Origin: Caballeronia sp. dw_276
GTDB taxonomy: Bacteria > Pseudomonadota > Gammaproteobacteria > Burkholderiales > Burkholderiaceae
DNA: 64,000 nucleotides
NCBI RefSeq assembly: GCF_018449635.1
Contig: NZ_JAAVUV010000016.1
Span: 1-64,000 of the forward strand
Direction of reading: 5' to 3'
Shown: piece after piece, positions 35,503 through 43,429 of the stretch
Numbering within the stretch: the first letter of the stretch is position 1
Layout of the letters: each line of letters opens with the position of its first letter
Position numbers and translations under genes: made by a program
Notes under the pieces: generated by a model
What the model was told of the DNA's origin: nothing
Databases searched by the model: none
The model's input: only the letters and a program-made list of their open reading frames with translations

Positions 35503-36276
35503 ATGACAGCGGCCAATGGAAACACGCTCGACGCTTTCAAGCTCGACGGCAAGGTCTGCGTGGTGACAGGCGGTGCGCAAGGCATCGGTTTTGCGATCGC
35601 CAATGGTCTGCGCGATGCCGGCGCGCAACTCGTGATCGCGGATCTGGACGCGCAGCGCGGACAGGCATCGGCAGATAAAGTCGGCGGCCTGTTCGTGCAG
35701 ATGGACGTGACGAACTCGGCTTCCGTCGACGACGCGTTCAACAAGGTCGTCGCGCAGTACGGCGCGCTCGATGTGCTCGTGAACAATGCGGGCATCGTAC
35801 GTAACACGGCTGCGCTCGATACCGATGACCACGCGTGGCGCACGGTTATGGCGGTCAACCTGGACGGCGTATTCTATTGTTGCCGCAGCGCCGCGCGGTT
35901 CATGACGGAAAAGGGCGCTGGGAGTATCGTGAACATTGCGAGCATGAGCGGGTCGATCGCGAACAAGCCGCAACCGCAGGCGTCGTATAACGCATCGAAG
36001 GCTGGCGTGATCCATCTTACGCGTTCACTTGCTGCCGAATGGGCGCCGTTTGGCGTGCGCGTCAATTCCATTTCGCCCGGCTATGTGGCGACGGAGTTGA
36101 CCAAGCGCGGATTCGAAAACGAAGCGTGGCGCGATGCGTGGATCGATGGCACGCCGCTTGCGCGGCTTGCGAAGCCCGAAGAGATTGCGCCGGGCGTGAT
36201 CTTTCTGGCGTCGAATGCGAGTGCTTTCATGACGGGATCCGATCTGGTCATGGATGGCGGATATACGATCTGGTAG
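35503..36276 (+). CDS. SDR dehydrogenase, polyol type
   Basis: Short-chain dehydrogenase of 257 aa; ATG at 35503 two bases after the rpiA stop. Cofactor motif TGGAQGIG, acidic D at the end of beta 2 (VIADLD, favouring NAD), NNAG, S in NIASMSGSI, YNASK. It resembles D-arabinitol/xylitol/sorbitol-type SDRs, which oxidise a polyol to a ketose. In this operon it would make the ketopentose used by the kinase. Substrate unproven. Confidence 0.84.
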   Translation: MTAANGNTLDAFKLDGKVCVVTGGAQGIGFAIANGLRDAGAQLVIADLDAQRGQASADKVGGLFVQMDVTNSASVDDAFNKVVAQYGALDVLVNNAGIVRNTAALDTDDHAWRTVMAVNLDGVFYCCRSAARFMTEKGAGSIVNIASMSGSIANKPQPQASYNASKAGVIHLTRSLAAEWAPFGVRVNSISPGYVATELTKRGFENEAWRDAWIDGTPLARLAKPEEIAPGVIFLASNASAFMTGSDLVMDGGYTIW

Positions 36277-36307
36277 GCGAAGAATCAGGATTATTGGAGA
36301 CAAAAAA

Positions 36308-37696
36308 ATGGCGGCACAGGAAGCGGTTCACGCGCTGCGCGAGGCTTTGGGTTCGCAAGTCGTGTCGTTGCCGGAAGAGTTCGGGGATCGGCGCGTGGTG
36401 GACTGGAGTGGGTTGGCCGGCGGCGTGCCGCTTGCGATAGTCCGTCCGCGCGATACCGCCGAGCTTGCGGACGCCTTGCGTATCTGCTCGGCGCACGGGC
36501 AACCGGTAGTGACGCAAGGCGGACTGACCGGACTAGTTGGCGGCGCGAACGTGCACGGTCAAGAGGTCGCAATCAGCCTCGACCGCATGAACAAGATCAT
36601 CGAGATCGATCCGGTTTCCAGCACGATGACCGTCGAAGCCGGCACGCCGCTGCAGGTCGTGCAGGAAGCCGCGACGGCGGCGGGTTTCTACTTTCCGCTG
36701 GATCTGGGCGCAAGGGGAAGTTGTTCTATCGGCGGGAATCTGGCGACCAACGCCGGCGGAAACCGCGTGATCAAGTACGGCATGATGCGCGACCAGGTTT
36801 TAGGTCTTGAAGCGGTGCTCGCAAGCGGCAAGGTGATCGGCGGCCTCAACAAGATGATCAAGGACAACAGCGGCTACGACTTGCGGCATCTGTTGATTGG
36901 CAGTGAAGGCACGCTTGCCATCATTACGCGCGCTGTCTTGAGGTTGCGTCCGAAGCCCACCGCAACTGCCACTGCGTGGTGTGGATTGCCTTCCTACGAT
37001 GCCGTGACCACGTTGCTTTCGCGCGCACAATCGCGGCTGGCGCCCGGGGTATCGGCGTTCGAGGTCATGTGGAAAGGGTACTACGACGCTGTGCTCGCCA
37101 ACCTCGACACGCTGCGCGCGCCGCTCGATGAAGCGCATCCGTTTTATGTCTTGCTGGAGAGCGTCGGAACCGATCCGGTGCGTCACGCCGATGCGTTCGA
37201 AGAGTTCCTGGGCGAGATGCTGGAAGAGGGTGTCGTGAGCGACGCAGCGCTGGCGTCGTCGGATTCGCAAGCGCTTGCGTTCTGGGCGATCCGCGACGCA
37301 CCCGGCGAGTATCAGCGCTTCATTCCGAACCACGCTGCCTACGATGTCAGCTTTTCGATCGCGCAAGTGGGCGAGGCGGCGCAGCGCTGCGACGTGCGTT
37401 TGCGCGAACGCTGGCCGGACGCGACCGTGATGATCTACGGCCATCTCGGCGACGGCAATATTCACGTGGTGGTCGACGTGCCGGGCATGGGCAAGCACGA
37501 CCACGATGAAATCGACGATATCATCTATGACGTCACGCGCGATTTCCACGGGTCGATATCGGCGGAACACGGGATCGGCACGAAGAAGAAACACTTCCTG
37601 CACTTCTCGCGCTCGGAGAACGACATCGAGTCGATGCGCGCAATCAAGGCCGCGCTGGACCCGGACGGGCTGCTTAATCCGGGGAAGGTTTTGTAG
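36308..37696 (+). CDS. GlcD/D-2-hydroxyacid dehydrogenase-like FAD oxidase
   Basis: 462 aa flavoprotein: FAD_binding_4 (about 40-180; TQGGLTGLVGGANV, GGNLATNAGGNRVIKYG) and FAD-oxidase_C (about 215-460; GHLGDGNIHVVVDV for the metal-binding His and SAEHGIGTKKK). ATG at 36308 with TTGGAGAC upstream. The family oxidises glycolate, D-lactate or D-2-hydroxyglutarate. No GlcE or GlcF partners follow, so it may act alone or via electron-transfer flavoprotein. Last gene of the operon; its stop lies six bases from that of the convergent Abi-like gene. Confidence 0.85.
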   Translation: MAAQEAVHALREALGSQVVSLPEEFGDRRVVDWSGLAGGVPLAIVRPRDTAELADALRICSAHGQPVVTQGGLTGLVGGANVHGQEVAISLDRMNKIIEIDPVSSTMTVEAGTPLQVVQEAATAAGFYFPLDLGARGSCSIGGNLATNAGGNRVIKYGMMRDQVLGLEAVLASGKVIGGLNKMIKDNSGYDLRHLLIGSEGTLAIITRAVLRLRPKPTATATAWCGLPSYDAVTTLLSRAQSRLAPGVSAFEVMWKGYYDAVLANLDTLRAPLDEAHPFYVLLESVGTDPVRHADAFEEFLGEMLEEGVVSDAALASSDSQALAFWAIRDAPGEYQRFIPNHAAYDVSFSIAQVGEAAQRCDVRLRERWPDATVMIYGHLGDGNIHVVVDVPGMGKHDHDEIDDIIYDVTRDFHGSISAEHGIGTKKKHFLHFSRSENDIESMRAIKAALDPDGLLNPGKVL

Positions 37697-37702
37697 GGGT
37701 TG

Positions 37703-38695
37703 CTAGACCACTGGAATCCACCGGGCGAGTGGACGTCCGTCATTGCGGACTTCTGCTGCGCCGTGGTGGCGGCCGATGCCTCTAAGTTCCTTCTTCAAAC
37801 GTCGCAACGATCGATACGCATTCAGATTCACGGATGCCATTCGTCGATGTCCGCCGTGCCGTTTGTATGCGTCGAGCGCGGCAAGCCGGTTAAGCGACTC
37901 GAAACAATGATGAGTCTCGCCGTCCATATAAACTTCGTGAAGATCGGGCGAGAGCCATTTCAACAACTCAAGCACACGGTCATAAGCGATTTGAAGGCGC
38001 GCCAATGCCTCCGCCGGGGTCGATGGGGCGAAGCGCTCCAGCCGGATATTCCGCTCAGCCCGCGCGCGGCCTTCCGTCATCAATGGTCCCGCTTTCCAGA
38101 CTGGTTCCAGATGCGCGATCCGGTTTCTCAGGTCTTTGCAAAAATCGATTCGCGAAAACAGGACGTCGCGGTTTTTCAGCCGATTCCAGAAGGCAATAGA
38201 GTTGTGTCTGTGCCCGGGCATGATTTCCACGAGCATCGCAGCCCATTCGAGCGGACGATTTGCATTGTCAAAGCTGATGTCAAGAACGTGTGGCCAGAAG
38301 CCAAAACTCAACTTCGATACCACGTCGTCCGGCGACGGCGCGGGCAAACGCGGCACCAGTTGATAGGCGCCACTTGCACGCCGTCGTTCATGCGTAATCT
38401 TTTGAATCAGGCCGGTCGATTTAGGATTGAGACACAGATGCGCGTACCAGTCGCGCGACATGGATGTGCCAACGCCATATCGTGCGCTCAACGCGGTATG
38501 GAACTGATTTCGAAGCGCGATCTCAGTAAATCCAAGTGCTCTCGACAATGCAGCCGAGATTGCATCGTTCCAGCAATACAGCCCATACGCGGCCCGATCG
38601 TCGACGGCGGCGAAGAATGTGCGGTAGTTTTTAAGGCGTGCACGCGACAACGCTTTCAGTGCATTCACTATATGGATTTGCTTCAAACTGCTCAT
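37703..38695 (-). CDS. Abi_2 family protein with HEPN-type R-x4-H motif
   Basis: Candidate anti-phage abortive-infection protein, 330 aa. The Abi_2/AbiD/AbiF pattern is seen in ALGFTEIALRNQFHTAL (about 53-69), KLSFGFWPHVL (128-138) and KDLRNRIAHLEPVW (187-200). The last holds the R190-x4-H195 motif of HEPN RNases, so toxic RNA cleavage upon infection is a reasonable inference. No antitoxin partner is visible. It lies between the sugar operon (tail to tail) and a chemoreceptor gene, with no phage or transposon genes nearby. A bidirectional terminator lies 90 bases upstream of its start. Confidence 0.75.
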   Translation of the reverse strand: MSSLKQIHIVNALKALSRARLKNYRTFFAAVDDRAAYGLYCWNDAISAALSRALGFTEIALRNQFHTALSARYGVGTSMSRDWYAHLCLNPKSTGLIQKITHERRRASGAYQLVPRLPAPSPDDVVSKLSFGFWPHVLDISFDNANRPLEWAAMLVEIMPGHRHNSIAFWNRLKNRDVLFSRIDFCKDLRNRIAHLEPVWKAGPLMTEGRARAERNIRLERFAPSTPAEALARLQIAYDRVLELLKWLSPDLHEVYMDGETHHCFESLNRLAALDAYKRHGGHRRMASVNLNAYRSLRRLKKELRGIGRHHGAAEVRNDGRPLARWIPVV

Positions 38696-39058
38696 CGCGG
38701 TATATTCCTCACGTACGCGCTGGGAACAAGTCTTGTTGCGCTCTCGGTTCTCCGACAGACCTCAGGATCCCAAGTCGCCAAAGAAACAAAAGGCCGCCAT
38801 GTGCGGCCTTTTGCCTTTCTCGGGCTTGAACATCACATCGCGTCTCCCGCCTTTACTTGAGGTAGACGGTCGTCGGATTCCGCGACTTACCAGGTACCGG
38901 CTCGTCGACGGGTTATCGAGAATATGGAAATTGCGCTGCAGAAACGAGTCAGCCAAATGGCCAACCCGTAAATGTTTTGGTCCGGCGTGCCTGGAGCTGG
39001 CGCAGCGGCGGATACCACCCGCTGCGCAGAAAGTTGACTCAAGCCTTCGGATCGCGTT
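38696..39058. other. Intergenic region upstream of the Abi_2 gene
   Basis: 363 bases between the Abi_2 start and the chemoreceptor stop. It holds the terminator at 38788 and the Abi_2 promoter. No additional gene is convincing; short frames here lack ribosome sites. Confidence 0.45.
38788..38812. terminator. Rho-independent terminator, symmetric
   Basis: AAAAGGCCGC (38788-38797) pairs perfectly with GCGGCCTTTT (38803-38812) around a five-base loop. A-rich on the left and T-rich on the right, so it can stop transcription in both directions. It lies about 250 bases downstream of the chemoreceptor stop and would keep its transcript out of the Abi_2 gene. Confidence 0.78.
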
Positions 39059-40636
39059 TTACACCGCTACCTTCGCTGCCCCCTCCACGGTAAACAACCT
39101 CACTGCCTCATCGAGCACATCCGCGCGCTCGGCGAGCCGCAGCGCGGTCGCCGCCGCCTGCTCCACCAAGGCCGCGTTTTCCTGAGTCGATCCATCCAGA
39201 TGCGCGACGGCCTGATTCACCTGGCGGATGCCCTCGGCCTGCTCGCTGCTTGCGTTCGCCACTTCCGAAATGATCGCCGATACCCGATGCACGGCCGCAT
39301 CGATTGCCCGCATCTGGCTGGTCGTGCGCGACACGAGATCCGTACCTTCGGCGATCTGCGCGACGCTCGTCTCGACCACCACCTTGATCTCCCTCGCCGA
39401 CGCCGCGCATCGCTGCGCCAGGTTGCGCACCTCGGTCGCGACGACCGCAAACGAGCGGCCGGCCTCGCCCGCGCGCGCCGCTTCGACCGCCGCGTTCAAA
39501 GCGAGAATATTGGTCTGGAATGCGATGCCATCGATCACGCCCGTGATGTCCGCAATGCGCTGCGACGCCGTGTTGATCCCGGCCATGGTTTCCTCGACGC
39601 GCACAGCGATCTTGCCGCCATCGCTTGCCGCCGTTTGCGCTTCTTTCACGAGTTCGAGCGCGCGCACGCTGGCATCGGCATTACCGGTCACGGTGCTGGT
39701 CAACTGGTCCATGGTCGCGGCCGTTTGTTCCAGCGATGCCGCCTGCAACTCGGTGCGTCTCGACAAGTCCATATTGCCGCTCGAGATCTCGCGCGCGGCG
39801 TCCATCATGCCGCCGATCTGTCCGCGCACATCGAGCACGATGGCCGAGAGGTTCGCCTTCAGTTGATTGAGCGCGTGCTGGACTTCGCCGAGATCGTCGC
39901 GCTTGCCGGCTTCCATCGATACCGTCAAATCGCCCGCCGCCATGCGTGTTGCATAACCGGACATGGCGCCCACGCGTGTGCCGATCTGGCGCGCCACGCT
40001 TGCCCAGCCGAACGCGCCAACGAGCGCGCTTACGCCAAACGCAATCCACAACGGCAATGGCGGCGCGCCCTTGTAAGCAATCAGCCCGGTCGCGAGCAAC
40101 GCGAGGGGTGTACTGGCATAACCGAGCGCCACGCGCGTTGTCACCGGCATGCGCATCATCGCGCCGATTCTGCCTGCGATCCCGCTGCGCACGAGCACTC
40201 CGTGTTCGAGACGCAGCGAGCCCATCGCGCCGGCACGCATGCGCGCATACAGCGCTTCGGCGCTCGCGACTTCATTGCGGCCGGGTTTCACGCGCACGCT
40301 CAGAAAACCTACCGCCTTGCCATGTTCGATCACCGGGGTCACGTTCGCGCGAACCCAGTAAAAGTCGCCGTTCTTGCGGCGGTTCTTGACAAGCGCCGTC
40401 CACGGCCGGCCGCTGCGGATGGTGGTCCACATATCGGCGAACGCGTCGCGTGGCATGTCGGGATGGCGAATCAGATTGTGCGGCTGGCCGATGAGTTCAT
40501 CGCGCGAATACCCGGACACATCGATAAAAGCCGGATTGCAGTACTTGATGTTGCCGGAGAGGTCGGTCGCGGAGACCAGCATTTCGCTCGATGAAAATTC
40601 GTATTCGTGTTGCGTGACAGGCTGGTTGTTTCGCAT
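39059..40636 (-). CDS. PAS-containing methyl-accepting chemotaxis protein, Aer-like
   Basis: 525 aa energy or redox receptor. The N-terminal PAS (about 10-120) includes [31 protein letters not shown], typical of FAD-binding Aer PAS domains. A hydrophobic pair (about 165-215) anchors it in the membrane without a periplasmic domain, then HAMP (about 215-265) and the signalling domain with hairpin tip [26 protein letters not shown]. It would signal through CheA/CheW encoded elsewhere. Single gene with AGGACA near its start. Confidence 0.9.
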   Translation of the reverse strand: MRNNQPVTQHEYEFSSSEMLVSATDLSGNIKYCNPAFIDVSGYSRDELIGQPHNLIRHPDMPRDAFADMWTTIRSGRPWTALVKNRRKNGDFYWVRANVTPVIEHGKAVGFLSVRVKPGRNEVASAEALYARMRAGAMGSLRLEHGVLVRSGIAGRIGAMMRMPVTTRVALGYASTPLALLATGLIAYKGAPPLPLWIAFGVSALVGAFGWASVARQIGTRVGAMSGYATRMAAGDLTVSMEAGKRDDLGEVQHALNQLKANLSAIVLDVRGQIGGMMDAAREISSGNMDLSRRTELQAASLEQTAATMDQLTSTVTGNADASVRALELVKEAQTAASDGGKIAVRVEETMAGINTASQRIADITGVIDGIAFQTNILALNAAVEAARAGEAGRSFAVVATEVRNLAQRCAASAREIKVVVETSVAQIAEGTDLVSRTTSQMRAIDAAVHRVSAIISEVANASSEQAEGIRQVNQAVAHLDGSTQENAALVEQAAATALRLAERADVLDEAVRLFTVEGAAKVAV

Positions 40637-40811
40637 TCAGTGTCCTTTCTCTCTGCTGGAACGTACGCGCAGTTCTCTGTATTTGCGCTACCCGTAGGTA
40701 ACGGCATGTACCCACAATTACTTTAGGGTTTTTATGCTTAAGAGATGAGAAAGGACGGCCGGCACAGCGCATTGCGCGCCGTGCCGTCGCGACCCTGGGC
40801 AGATCGGAAGC

Positions 40812-41903
40812 TTAGAGAAGCACGGCCTGTTGCAGCATTTCCAGCGCCTTGGCTTCATCCAGAAGACCCGCCCGTGCCTTGCCCGCAAGCGTCTTGAGCA
40901 ACGCTTCGGCGATTGGCTGAATGCCCTCCAGATGATCGAGCCGCGTGGCGGTCGATACCGGCTGCATGGGAGCGTCCATGCTCAACTGGGCTTGCGCCGG
41001 TGCTTCGTCTGCGGCCTCGGGTATTACAGGCTGCACGCGCGCCTTCGCGTCGTCCTGAACACCAGCCGCGCGGCGTGATGGCAGCAGCAACGCCGTCACC
41101 GAAGCGGGAATATCCGCTGCCGTGCGGGCGCTATCGAGCCAGCCGACGGGCAGGCCGAGGCGTTCGGTGAAGCGGTTCGCCTCGGCGTCGTCCAGGCGTT
41201 TCTGGCCGTGCAGCCGATGCGCCATGTTCGATCCGCTCAACTCCATCAGCGCGCTCAGCCGCGCTTTTGATCCATTGCGCGATGTCAGCACGTGAAGATT
41301 GGCGCGGCGGATTTTTTCGACCGAGGCGTCGTCGGTCAGCGGCAGCGATTGCTGAAGGCCCGGCTTCGAAGGTGCTTGCGGTTTCTTCGGCGATGGTTTT
41401 ATTGCGGGTTTCTCAGCAAGCTTGCCGGCCTGCGCTTGAACATTGTTCTTCTTCCGCATTTCCGCTTCCTTGGGCAAATGCTCGCCCGGTGTGTTTTCCG
41501 CGTTTGCCTGCATGAAATCCAGCGGCGACTTCAAGCGCGTGACCATCTCCGGACTAAGCACCGGATTCGGCTGGTCGAAAAATCCGTCGGGCAAACCAAG
41601 CGTCGTTTCAATATGAAAAGCGGTCTCGGGCGTGAACCTGAGGCCATTGATCAACTCAGTCACGCGCGTGAGATTCGAGTCGAGACCCAACGCGATATTC
41701 TCGGCGCCGACGGCATCGACCAGCAACTTGAATGAACGCGTCTTGAAGATGGATGCGGTGGCTTGCGCGTTTGCGGGATCGCGGGCAGGTTGAGCTTTCG
41801 CGAACGGTTTGTTATCGCGGCGGGACGTCGTTTTCGAAGGGCGGCGCGGTTGACGTGGACCGTTTTCTCGAGATCCCGAGTTTCGGCCATGCGCTTGACT
41901 CAT
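40812..41903 (-). CDS. Conserved hypothetical with two cryptic HTH-like segments
   Basis: 363 aa, family not named. The N-terminus is basic and disordered (about 1-45). Two segments look like degenerate XRE/Cro-type helices: about 52-115 (FKLLVDAVGAENIALGLDSN... LGLPDGFFDQP) and about 200-260 (RLSALMELSGSNMAHRLHGQKR... LGLPVGWLDSA). Both end in the same LGLP-x-G-(F/W)-(F/L)-D pattern. They are joined by a Lys/Pro-rich linker. A last helical region (about 310-363) ends the chain. Probably nucleic-acid binding. Start 41903 behind GGAGAG. Confidence 0.6.
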   Translation of the reverse strand: MSQAHGRNSGSRENGPRQPRRPSKTTSRRDNKPFAKAQPARDPANAQATASIFKTRSFKLLVDAVGAENIALGLDSNLTRVTELINGLRFTPETAFHIETTLGLPDGFFDQPNPVLSPEMVTRLKSPLDFMQANAENTPGEHLPKEAEMRKKNNVQAQAGKLAEKPAIKPSPKKPQAPSKPGLQQSLPLTDDASVEKIRRANLHVLTSRNGSKARLSALMELSGSNMAHRLHGQKRLDDAEANRFTERLGLPVGWLDSARTAADIPASVTALLLPSRRAAGVQDDAKARVQPVIPEAADEAPAQAQLSMDAPMQPVSTATRLDHLEGIQPIAEALLKTLAGKARAGLLDEAKALEMLQQAVLL

Positions 41904-42319
41904 TAGGTAAGGCTCTCCACCGTGAATTCAAATCAGAGCCGGCATTATAGGCGAGGGCCGATCGCATTCTCCATAGCCCGGTTTTTTCGACCTGCAAACG
42001 CTGCGCAAACGATAAAACGTGCATTCAATTACTTGTTGTAGGGAAGCCCTGCGCAGCGATACCGCTGAAATTTTGAGTAAGGTTTTAGACCGGCTTAATG
42101 ATCACTTCCAAAATGAGCCATCAGAGAGTATATGTTGCGCGTCGCGTTTTCGGCGGCCCCGCGCTTCGGGAAGCCCGGGTATGAATTGATCGCATCCGCG
42201 TGCGTTCCGGCCCAAGCTTAAAGCTTCGAAGCAGCCTGCCGATAACCCGGTATGGGCCGAGCCTTGATAAAGCGATCAGTCTTAAGGTTTGCGCACGTCA
42301 AATAAACAAGGACAGTTCA
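41904..42319. other. Divergent intergenic region
   Basis: 416 bases between the hypothetical gene and the PotD-like gene. No gene or RNA recognised. A possible N-terminal extension of the PotD-like frame from 42200 lacks a ribosome site. Promoters for both flanking genes must lie here. Confidence 0.4.
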
Positions 42320-43429
42320 ATGCGTGGGGCCCAGGGATCCGTCCGGCAACTGCCGCTCGTGTGCGTCGACGCGACTTCCGGGACCTCTGCGATCTTCCGG
42401 CGCATGGCGTGCGCGTTAATATTGAGCGTCTGCTCGATGTTGACGCAACCGGCAATGGCTTCCGAAAAAGTCCTGCGGGTACTGGCGTGGCCCGGCTATG
42501 CGGACAGCGACATCGTCAAGGACTTCGAGTCGCGTTACAACGCCCGGGTCGAAGTCACGCTAATCGATTCGGACGAGTCGCTGCACGACAGAATACGCGC
42601 GGGAGCGGCGCCTGCATTCGATGTCTTCGCCGCCAACACCGCGGAGATCGAGCGCTACTCGCGCGAAAATCTCCTCGCGCCGCTCGATCTCGCAAGCATT
42701 CCCAACACGACGCGGCAGTTGCCGCGCTTTCGCGATCTACAGTCCATCGGCGGCTTGATACGTGATGGCAATGTGTACGCGATCCCGTTCACGTATTCAT
42801 CGATGGGACTGATCTACGACCGCAAGCAGATCGCCGTCGCGCCGCGCTCCATGAATGAGCTTTGGAATCCGCGTTATCGCGGCAAGGTTCTCGATTTCAA
42901 CAGCGGCCAGCACAATTATTCTTTCACGGCACTGGCGCTGGGTTATGCCGATCCCTTCCAGCTCAGTGCATTGCAATTGCGGGCCATCACGCGCCGGTTG
43001 ATCGATTTGCGCCGCAACCTGCTCACGTATTACACGTTGCCGGAAGAGGCGGCTGCGTTTTTTATCGAACATAAAGCGGCATTGATGCTCGGCAACTATG
43101 GTACGCAACAGGTCGCGTTGTTGCGCCGCGCGGGTGCGGACGTGGGTTACGTGATCCCCGACGAAGGCGCGCTCGCCTGGCTGGATTGCTGGGCCATGAC
43201 GAAATCCGCAGGCAATCGGCCGCTTGCGCTCGCGTGGATCAACTACATGCTGGAGCCGCGTGTGAGCGAACAACTGACGCAGCGCCAAGGCCTTGCCAAC
43301 ACCCTGGACGCTGAGCCGGACAGCAGCGAGCACGCGCATATCGTGTGGATCAAACCGGTGGAAGACAGCCGGCGGCGCGAAGCGTTGTGGAGCCGGATCG
43401 TCTCGGGCGACCGGCCGGAGCGTTTTTGA
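42320..43429 (+). CDS. PotD/PotF-like periplasmic binding protein
   Basis: Polyamine-type receptor of 369 aa. ATG at 42320 behind AAGGACAG. A long N-terminus ends in a signal segment (FRRMACALILSVCSMLTQPAMA, cleavage near residue 48). The mature protein starts KVLRVLAWPGYADSDIVKDF, and has FDVFAANTAEIERY, YAIPFTYSSMGLIYDR and the domain-crossing AALMLGNYG. No ABC permease or ATPase follows. Instead its TGA shares a base with the ATG of a membrane diguanylate cyclase, which points to a sensory role like NspS beside MbaA in Vibrio cholerae. Confidence 0.8.
   Translation: MRGAQGSVRQLPLVCVDATSGTSAIFRRMACALILSVCSMLTQPAMASEKVLRVLAWPGYADSDIVKDFESRYNARVEVTLIDSDESLHDRIRAGAAPAFDVFAANTAEIERYSRENLLAPLDLASIPNTTRQLPRFRDLQSIGGLIRDGNVYAIPFTYSSMGLIYDRKQIAVAPRSMNELWNPRYRGKVLDFNSGQHNYSFTALALGYADPFQLSALQLRAITRRLIDLRRNLLTYYTLPEEAAAFFIEHKAALMLGNYGTQQVALLRRAGADVGYVIPDEGALAWLDCWAMTKSAGNRPLALAWINYMLEPRVSEQLTQRQGLANTLDAEPDSSEHAHIVWIKPVEDSRRREALWSRIVSGDRPERF

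Noticed and set aside
36308-37696. True glycolate oxidase subunit GlcD
   Set aside because: GlcE and GlcF partners are missing and the sequence fits several D-2-hydroxyacid dehydrogenases, so it is called GlcD-like only.
37703-39058. Genomic island or prophage around the Abi_2 gene
   Set aside because: No integrase, transposase, direct repeats or tRNA gene seen; only the single gene is out of context.
39200-40594. 464-residue open frame opposite the chemoreceptor gene
   Set aside because: Composition typical of a shadow (many Arg, His, Ala) and no motif; the minus-strand chemoreceptor is unambiguous.
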